NCBI RefSeq assembly: GCF_051106095.1
Contig: NC_135785.1
Span: 104,098,501 to 104,162,500, forward strand
Direction of reading: 5' to 3'
DNA length: 64,000 nt
DNA from: Pogona vitticeps
Taxonomy: Eukaryota; Chordata; Lepidosauria; Squamata; Agamidae
Every line of letters starts with the position of its first letter. The stretch's first letter is position 1. Below, piece by piece: positions 36,529-64,000 of the stretch. The position numbers and the translations under genes were made by a program. A model generated the notes under the pieces. The model saw only the letters and a list, made by a program, of their open reading frames with translations, was not told the DNA's origin and searched no databases.

Positions 36529-37297
36529 GCTACCACAGTACAGTTCAGTAACTATACCAGCCTAGAGCTGGTGTAAATAATCTGCCCTCCTTTGAAATCA
36601 ATGGAGGTACATAAAAAAAAGGTGAGGGGACAAAATGACCCCCTTCACACACAAACTCACATCTTTCTCTCTGTGTGTCAAAATAAGTCAGTAGAGTTTT
36701 GGTGGTGATGTATCATCCATTATTTCTTTTCTTTCCTCCATAGCTGTAGGAATTTTGTCTATTGGACAAGACTGGAAAGAGAAATTTTCTGGCTCAAAGA
36801 TCACAGCTCATATCTCAGCCAGTCATCTATTTGAATAGTTTCTAAATCTTCCTGCTTTAGAACAAGATTCAAACCATGTTATTTCTGCCACAGACATTTT
36901 GTCTCCCTCATATTAAGCTTCAGTTAAAGAAAAAAAGATAAATGTTTCACAGTAGAACAATATTATTACAATGTAAGCATGTCGCAATTACATGTTCAAC
37001 TTTTAAAATGAACCGTTTTAACGGTTACAACCCATCATATAGTTCCAGTCGTGCATCATTGTGAATCATTTGACATTTTAAAATATCACTCATGACAGTT
37101 GAATTCCTGGGAAAAAATAATTAAAATATTGTTCATGGTGAACATATGAAAAATATAGAATAATTTTTGTTCCAATAGTAGAAACTGGTCTTCTGTAAAA
37201 CCAATAGTTTGAAGCTGCTCGCAGAGGGGAGAAAAAAAATGCCTCTGTCTGTGATTCCAGGAAGCAATAAGCACCTACATGAAAATAACCCCATCCT

Positions 37298-37303
37298 TAA
37301 TCC
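37298..37303 (+). promoter_or_regulatory. candidate CRX/OTX site upstream of LRIT1
   Basis: TAATCC within ccttaatcccctgcc, 171 bp before the LRIT1 ATG. CRX and OTX2 bind TAATCC and drive photoreceptor genes. A six-base match alone is weak; position is the only added support. A GGATTA also lies in intron 1 at 37779-37784. Confidence 0.35.
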
Positions 37304-37473
37304 CCTGCCTATCCGTTTTTATCTGATGGCTTCAGCGCGGGCTGGAAGATCACTGCGTGACAGAAAACGAAGGCGAGTTAACAAGATGTGACCGGTCCCA
37401 TGGATGAAACAATACAGAAAACCATCTTTCAGTTTGTCTAGAATCCTGGTGCCATTCTTGTGCCCAGGTAGCA

Positions 37474-57282
<19,809 letters not shown>

Positions 57283-57597
57283 TCTTAATCTCCTAACCTA
57301 AGATGCCCAACTAATGATTTATGCTACTCTATCTGGCATAAGCATGAACTCATACATTGCATGGTATTGAAGACTCTTTTGTTACAAATATTCACTTTCC
57401 CGTATTTGGCAAAAGAACTCCCCACTTCTCCAGTTCATAATTCATTGATGACAGACTATGTGCAGTTTTGCTGGGATTTTTTTAAATCAGTGCTTTATAC
57501 TAATCTGTAATGGGAATGTTTTAATTTTTTGGGAGAGCAAGGGAATGTGGGGGGAAGAAGAGAAAACAACTTTGGTTCAATCATCAATCCAGGTGGA

Positions 57598-58040
57598 GTA
57601 CTAGAAAAGATCATGAAATATAAGGATATGTCACTGGAGATCAAGACCAAGATCATCCACACTCTTATATGACCAATCACCATATATGCGTGTGAAAGTT
57701 GGACAGTAAAGAAAGTTGACAGGGGAAAAAATTGATTCATTTGAAATGTGGTGCTGGTGAATATCCTGGACTACCAGAAAGTCAAACAAGGGGATCCTAG
57801 ATTAGATCAAGCCTGAAAGGAGTATCTCTGGAGGCAAAAATATTGAAACTGAAGTCCTATTTTAGGCACATCGCGAGAAGGCAGGATTCTTTGGAAAAGA
57901 CAATAATGCTGGGAAACATGGAAGGCAGCAGGAAAAGAGGAAGACTGAATATGATTTTCTAAAAGCTGAGCAGGACAGTTGAGGACAGAATATTTTGGTC
58001 ATCATAAGTCAGAGGCAACTTGGTGGCACAAAATAACAGC
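57598..58040 (+). mobile_element. RTE/BovB-type LINE 3' end
   Basis: Parallels the copy at 1-714: atgtcactggagatcaagac, accatatatgcgtgtgaaag, tttgaaatgtggtgctggtg, ggcacatcgcgagaaggcag, and the tail catcataagtcagaggcaac, ttggtggcacaaaataacag. Plus strand, decayed, starts about 315 bp after the LRIT1 stop. Confidence 0.8.
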
Positions 58041-59548
58041 AGGTTTCCCACACTGTGAAAATACAGATCAGGGGAGAGGGAGGAGGCGAGGTGTGACTAT
58101 TAGAACCTACTCAGGACATTTTGCTGCAAGAGGCAAAGGATGAGATGGCATGCTCTCTGCTTTTCTGCATTCAGAAGCTGATTGGCCTGCCAGTTGAATG
58201 TTGACTATTGAATAACATCCTTCATCACACCTGATGGCAGGAGGCCAGTTTAGAGAAGCAGGACAGGTTGGTTGCCATCACAGCTCTGTCCTTCATCAGG
58301 GGAAATGGCCAGTTGGCTCAGAAGACCAGCAAAGGACTTCTATTGTTCTCTCTGGTATCTGCTGCCAAGGAGCATACACACACACATGTATACAAACAAA
58401 GCTGGATTAATATGGAGGGACATTGGTCTTCATGAGGCAGACTTTGCTTGGGTATTTCTTCTAGACTAGCACAGAATGATGGACCCTAAAGAATCTGAGA
58501 ATTATATACATGGAGATTTCCTAAATGAAACCTCATCCTTTCCCCCCATTCCCCTGCTCCTAATGACTTTGTAGAAGTTGGATATCAAGAAAGGAAAGAA
58601 AGAAGGAAGAAGTGGTTCTGGAAAAACCACATATTGTCCCTCAAACTGTTCCTTCCAGCAAAACAAAATCTGTGTGCTTGATACATGTATATACATATAT
58701 ATATGGAATGCATATTATAGCATCTTGTGGTTTATTTCCGTTTTTGAAGTAAATTACGAAATACAAAATGAAGCATGTTGAACTTTGCTTAGGATGATGC
58801 AAAGAGACTGGCTTTTGATAATAATAAAGTGAAATGGAATTACTATCAGGATTTCACAGAGTCTTTTGCTCTGACCTGGGGGGGGGAAATCAGGAGAGAC
58901 TTTGTAAACTGTGCGTCTTACTGTTCTGGAGTCTGTTACAAAGGAAGGAAGACGTGCAAGTGGTGCTTCTCAGCTATCCTGACAATTGCTCCTGTCATTG
59001 CAAAAGCTGCTCAGCACTTTCTCCAACAGCAGCTAGTCTGCCCTCAGAAAGCAAAATCCATGGTTCCCAGAGCAAACTGATTGAAGGCCTGTGTTTTGTT
59101 TTGTTTTGTTTTGCTTTGTTTAAAATCCCCGCAACTGCTGAAGAGAGCCAGTTGACAATGGGTTGCCCCTACATCTTACTCATCTCTCTGCCTCCCTCTC
59201 CTACTCGGAGAAGGCACATTGGCCTAAACTTGTCAGTCCCAGAAGCTTCTGCAGCTCTCCTGACAATTACAAAATTGGAGTCCTTTAGGAATTGGTTGCC
59301 TTTTCTTTGCTATTCCAGATATCGAGTGCTACAAGCTGCTATTATGTAATAAAAGACTATTCTCCGTACCCACAGTGGAGTACGAGGCGGCAACATGAGG
59401 CACACCGCAAGCCAGCACTTGGAACATGTGATAATCCTCTTAGGCCACATCTTTTTAACTAGAAAAGTAACTGAAATTTTCACTCAAAAGTAGTGAAGTT
59501 ACCTCTCACTTTTCTATAATTATAATGTTACATAATTGTGAGATACTC
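58041..59548. other. LRIT1 3' flank, unassigned
   Basis: A 171-codon plus-strand frame at 58834-59349 has no recognised motif and passes through a (TTTTG)n stretch (59096-59122). No LRIT2 exon seen. Confidence 0.4.
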
Positions 59549-59737
59549 CATGTGATGTAGTGGATAAAGTGAGACTAAGACTCAGGAGATCTAGGTTCAA
59601 AACCCTGCTTGGCCATGGAAACTCTCTTGTGGGGTAGAACTGGTAAAAACATTCATTAAACATTACACTTACTTTGAAACTCCTTTTAGGGTTTCTATAA
59701 GTTAGTTCTGACCCAGCAGTACATAACAACAATAATG
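59549..59737 (+). mobile_element. Sauria/ACA-type SINE
   Basis: tRNA-like head atgtgatgtagtggataaag, gactcaggagatctaggttc (B box gttcaaaac), ttggccatggaaactctc, and an RTE tail (agggtttctataagttagtt then cataacaacaa). Confidence 0.78.
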
Positions 59738-62580
59738 TAACGTAATTATAACTTGTTTTTGTGAAAGGAATTAATTACAAGCATCCACTGTTTTCCAAGG
59801 GTTTCTGCTCCAGAGTGAAAATACCTCTGAGAGATGCTTCCTTCACTTAAATTCTGTACTTCAGATTTTATGTAGTGATAGTGTATGGTTTTTAAGGTAA
59901 ATGAAGGTGAGCTTAGCATGTTACTTTTTAAAAGTAATTCTTTACTCATTCCTTTTAAACAATTAGGTCTGTGCTACTGATTACAGCCAAAACACGTGAT
60001 GATGTAGCATTTCTCATTAAAATGTTTCTGTCTTTTAAAAAAAGGACATGGATCCTGATAATGTTATTTGCAGTGTATGACCTCTAGGTTCTGACATGCA
60101 GTGTATGAAGTCACCCCATGCTTTTGAAGCAAATCCATGATGAGAAATTGGGCTGAGTAGCTTGAATGCAATCACTTCATTTTGAACAAGACTAGCATGT
60201 ATAAATGCTCACAGGATAGGAGTTATGGGTTTATGTGTGTATGTGGAGGGAGGGAGGGAGGGAGGGAAAGAAGTAGCGAGTGAGGTTGAATGCCTTCTTG
60301 ACTCCTTGAACAAGGTTGCATATACAGAAAGAACTTGTCGCTGTTGAGACAATATATTAAGTGCCTGCTTCTGTGGAAGGCAGCAAGTGCAGGAGTCTCA
60401 TTTGTTTGAAGTGAAAAGAAAACTGGTGCTAAATGCAACCACTCTCTCCTATTTTTTTTAAACTCCGAACACAATAATGAAGATGTCCACATCCTATTTC
60501 ACAGGCTATGACCAGGGCTAGGCGGAGCAAATCACATACAAATAATCCATCCTCTTCTCATTGTGAGGCAAAGCTGAACAGCTCAAAATTTTACAGTTCC
60601 TACCTACCATTTTGATTGAATGGCTTACAAATTACTTAGGTTGGGTATGGTTTAGTATTCCTTACATACTTTTATTGCTTGCTTTTCCTCCAGTAAATTC
60701 AAGGTGATATACACTCTTCTTGTCTCCAGGATTGGGAGTAATTATAATTATTGCTTGTAGTTCTTTCCTGTTCCCTGTAATGAAGATATCACTGCCATAC
60801 ATTTGTAAGAAGGGATAACTTCACTCCTTTTCTGATAGAATACAGCTACTCCAAGTTAAAAATTTAAATTTTAGAATGAGAATGTTTTCCATCAACAAAT
60901 TCAGCAAATTTGAGCTGTTTTGCAAACTTCTAAAAGGATTACATGCTTAACATTGTAAACAGATATCAGAATCAGAGGAGAGAATTCTTAATGGAATTAA
61001 ATGCTCACTTTATGCAATGGACATGTGGGAAGTGAATGTGTGCATGCAGTGCATGTATTAGAGCAAGTAATATTAGCAAGCATAGTAGGATCTAAGAGTG
61101 AATAAAAAGTGTGATTGGAACAAAATAAGTTTGATTTTTTTAAAAAAATTAAAAGGAATAAAAGGAACAATTCAAACATTCATTTGGTGTTGGAATGTGT
61201 TTATGCAGCTTGCCATAGCTACTTATGGCTAGCTGTCAAAGTTACATGCCTTGTCATGTGCCCAGTTATGGAACCAAGATGTACCTGAGCACACTGTCAC
61301 TTAGTTGCAGTTAGCAGTAGTAAATTATAGACCTTACACAAATAGCAATAAGATTCTGGCCCATTCAAAAGCACAGTGTTTGGGTAAATACAGTTCCCAA
61401 CTGTTAAGGAACCCTTTCTCAGCAACTGGTCTACAATGCAAAGGTCTGTCAGAAGAAAGTTATGGGCTACTATTCCATCCTCCAGAGATATCTGGCATCT
61501 CTGGATTCTGAGATGAGGTTGCAAATCTTCACTTGTGTCATGCTTGCTTGTCAGAATGATTGGGAAGAAAGAAGAAAGAGAAGAAAGAGGAAGTATCCAA
61601 GAATATGGGCAATAAAGCATTCTCAGAAACTGGACTTTGTCAGAATTGATTCTTGGGGTTCTTCTTTGTCTTCATCCAAGGAAAGTTCTATTTTTTGGTT
61701 TTATTTTGTTTTTAAAACCTTCTGAGGGTGCTTCTCTAGATGGTCCAGAGAGAATCTTCTTCTTTCTCACGATTCCTGACATACAGAAACGCCGTTGCTG
61801 ATACAGAACTGTGTGAGAAGAGTTGTAGGTTACGGCAGAGGAATATGCCAAACACTTTTAGGAAATCCTGTTAGTTTGATGTGTGTCTTTTTCTGCCTGG
61901 AATTTCTTCAGTTCGGAGGAAACTACAAATTAATCTAGAAGGTAAAATCTGGTGGCGGTTTCTGAGGGAGTGGAATCCTCAAGGAATTTTGACAGCCTTA
62001 TCAAACCTGCTGTTGTTTGTTTGTTTACTCACTCACATTCTGCCCTATTAGTGTTGCCACTCTCTGGGTGGTTCACAATGAGTTGTTCTCCCTTGCCTGA
62101 AGATTTGGTAGCATTTACCGTAGCTTTAAGCAACAGTGGTTATCAGGCAGTTTTCCAAGATTTTCTGGAGCGTCAAATACCTGCATGGCCTATTTGTCAA
62201 CTGGGGCACACAAACAAATGTGCATACTCTGGACAATAATATCTGCACTAGACTCATTCCGCTATTTCTGATTCCATCATAAGCATGGTTCCCATAGAAA
62301 AAAATTAAAAAGATATGGCCAGCCTAGATGCCTTCTGGAAGCACAGTAAAATTTAAAAAACACCTTTTTTTGCATGCTTTTAGATATTCTGGCATCCTTA
62401 TATTTTAAGCACAGGTTCTCTAGGTGATCAAAGACCTTTCTAAAATATAAGCCTTGCCTTTTTATTGGCACTATACATTTCCATGAAATTTCACTTCCCA
62501 AGCCAGAAAAATGACTGTACTACTATCATCACATGGAATGAGCTGATAAACCAAACTGAGAAGCAAACAAGCATGTAAAA
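59738..62580. other. 3' flank, scraps only
   Basis: A (GGGA)n run lies at 60246-60266. Scraps of L2/CR1 3' tail appear near 60660-60710 and 62010-62080. No exon recognised. Confidence 0.4.
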
Positions 62581-62690
62581 CAGGGATAGGAAATGTGCAC
62601 CCCTGTAAATGTTGTTGAGCCCAATCGCTGTGATTACTATACCTGATGGGAGCTGCTGCGTGTCAACATCTGGAGGATCAGATAATCCCC
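62581..62690. mobile_element. decayed hAT-like MITE fragment
   Basis: acagggataggaaatgtgca and gatgggagctgctgcgtgtc ... catctggaggatcagat match the widespread reptile repeat (ggatgggcaactgtg ... gttgtagtccaacatctgg). Confidence 0.45.
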
Positions 62691-62924
62691 ATCTGTGTAA
62701 TGCAAATGGCTGTAGTAAATTTCTTTCTCTATTTTATTAAATGAAAGAACCTGTTGTTTTCCCTTGGAAAATGTTTTTTTTTTTCCCTTTTTTTAAAGAT
62801 GGCTCCTGGTTTTTATCTGAAGTCTGATTTAAGTATAATATGCAGAGCAAATTGGCTTTACAATCAAATTAATCAAAGAGGTTTATTTTCACTAGATTTG
62901 CATGAAATCAGTGGCACGATTTTG

Positions 62925-63330
62925 TTGTCACTGGAGATGGGCATGAAGTGGAAAACTGGTGGTTCATGGCTCATAGCTAACCACCATGAACCTCTGGAAA
63001 ATGAACTGGTTCATCCCAGTTCATGTCTGGGTGGGGCTCTACTTGCTGCTGCCACCTCCACCTCTCCTCCCACTGCCTCTGCGAGCGAATGGTCAGAGGC
63101 AGCGGCAGGCTCCTCACAAGGAATCCAGGTGTGGCCTCTGGGCATGCACCCACCGCCCATCTGATAGGCAGGCACATGCTCAGAGGCAATGGCCAGCTCC
63201 TGGCAGGAAAGCTGGGCTTGCTGCCTCTGAGAATAGCAACCAAGATGGCAGAGACACCAATGGTGGAGGCAGTGGCTTCAGGAACAGGTAAGCAGAGGCA
63301 ATGGGGGCAATGGGAAAGGGTCAGGCGGCC
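62925..63330 (+). mobile_element. partial MITE of the AGAGATGGGCA family
   Basis: Starts ggagatgggcatgaagtgga, with ggttcatggctcatag and ccaccatgaacc inverted around it, then a GC-richer body with repeated gcagaggcaa / tcagaggca units. Related to 43823-44274 by its end. Long open frames in this GC-rich stretch on both strands are rejected as genes. Confidence 0.45.
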
Positions 63331-64000
63331 AAAGCAAAACAGAACACCAAAAGGGGGGAAAAGTTCAGCATTCAACTTGGTTGTGGGATTTTTGGATATG
63401 TAATCCCATAAATTCCTCACCCACCCAGTCCAGCTTGGGTTATGTTACATTAGCATTTAATACTTTTATCATTCAGTGTCCTGTTAGGGTATGTCTAAGT
63501 GAGGAAACTCCTTTTCCTCTGATGATCATGGTACACAGTGTAATTTTTTTTCCAGTGTTTCCTACAAGCTTCCAACCCTTTTGTGGTATACACATTTAGT
63601 TCTGTTTTGATGCTGGTCTTCTTACTGTCATTTCTCTTCTTGGCATTTACAAACCACAGCATAATGGACCAACACAACAGTCTAGGAGATTTTGTTGAGA
63701 ATTTCTTGATACTGTGCCTGAACTGAGGATGTTATGGATGATCAAGAACAAAACCCCATCTGTTGCCACAGGAAATGGCATTTGTTGGGAGTGTGGACAA
63801 CTAGAACTAAGAACTCTGAGGAAAAAGAAAGAAAGTGATTCTGAGAAGCAGTTGCAGCCCGCATAGTACAAGAATGTCAATCCCCCTTGAAACCATGTTG
63901 ATTTTGATGAGATGAGGATTTGTCTGTTTTCCCAGTCTGTTTCCTTGTGTTGAGTGTTCTGCATTGAAATGACTCAGCATTGAGCTCATCTGGTGTGGCC

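Noticed and set aside
58834-59349. 171-codon plus-strand frame downstream of LRIT1, considered as an LRIT2 exon
   Set aside because: No leucine-rich repeat, LRRNT or Ig pattern; includes a TTTTG simple repeat.
62977-63420. Long frames on both strands near 63 kb
   Set aside because: GC-rich MITE interior with repeated cagaggcag units; no known protein.

Overview
The window is vertebrate nuclear DNA, almost certainly from a squamate reptile. Two retinal genes are recognisable by protein sequence. The repeat mix is squamate-like: RTE/BovB LINE 3' ends, Sauria-type SINEs, a second tRNA-type SINE with a BovB-like tail, R4/Dong and L2 LINE pieces, Penelope-like pieces, many short DNA transposons and long pure microsatellites. 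Species cannot be fixed from the sequence alone.

Host genes: the first coding exon of RGR (RPE-retinal G protein-coupled receptor) lies on the minus strand at 10478-10559, with a TATA-like box about 160 bp upstream. A complete LRIT1 gene lies on the plus strand at 37474-57282. It has four coding exons, 37474-37595, 42643-43109, 55414-55719 and 56282-57282. All splice sites are GT/AG, all exons join in phase, and the product is 631 residues (signal peptide, LRRs, Ig, FN3, one membrane helix, conserved C-terminus). The two genes are divergent (head to head) about 27 kb apart, the same relative order and orientation as RGR and LRIT1 in mammals. No further RGR exon was found left of 10478, so RGR intron 1 probably runs past the left edge, and no LRIT2 exon was found in the 6.7 kb after LRIT1.

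Layout: 1-4580 holds an RTE LINE fragment split by a small TA-flanked element, then a full-length 3.8 kb hAT transposon (753-4572, perfect 8-bp target duplication). This hAT carries a decayed transposase and a 1.2 kb GC-rich, gene-like segment. 4581-10477 is presumed RGR intron 1. 10560-37473 is the intergenic space: L2, Penelope-like, RTE, a mariner-like element with a perfect 60-bp palindrome, an R4 LINE with a putative solo LTR and a SINE nested in it, a 146-bp (AT)n tract, BovB, several hAT MITEs and a TA-flanked element 1.7 kb before LRIT1. 37474-57282 is LRIT1 with its repeat-laden introns, and 57283-64000 is 3' flank.

Both genes act in vision. RGR binds retinal in RPE and Mueller cells. 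LRIT1 is a synaptic adhesion protein of photoreceptor terminals. Coding calls rest on recalled family sequences; nothing was searched or aligned by computer.
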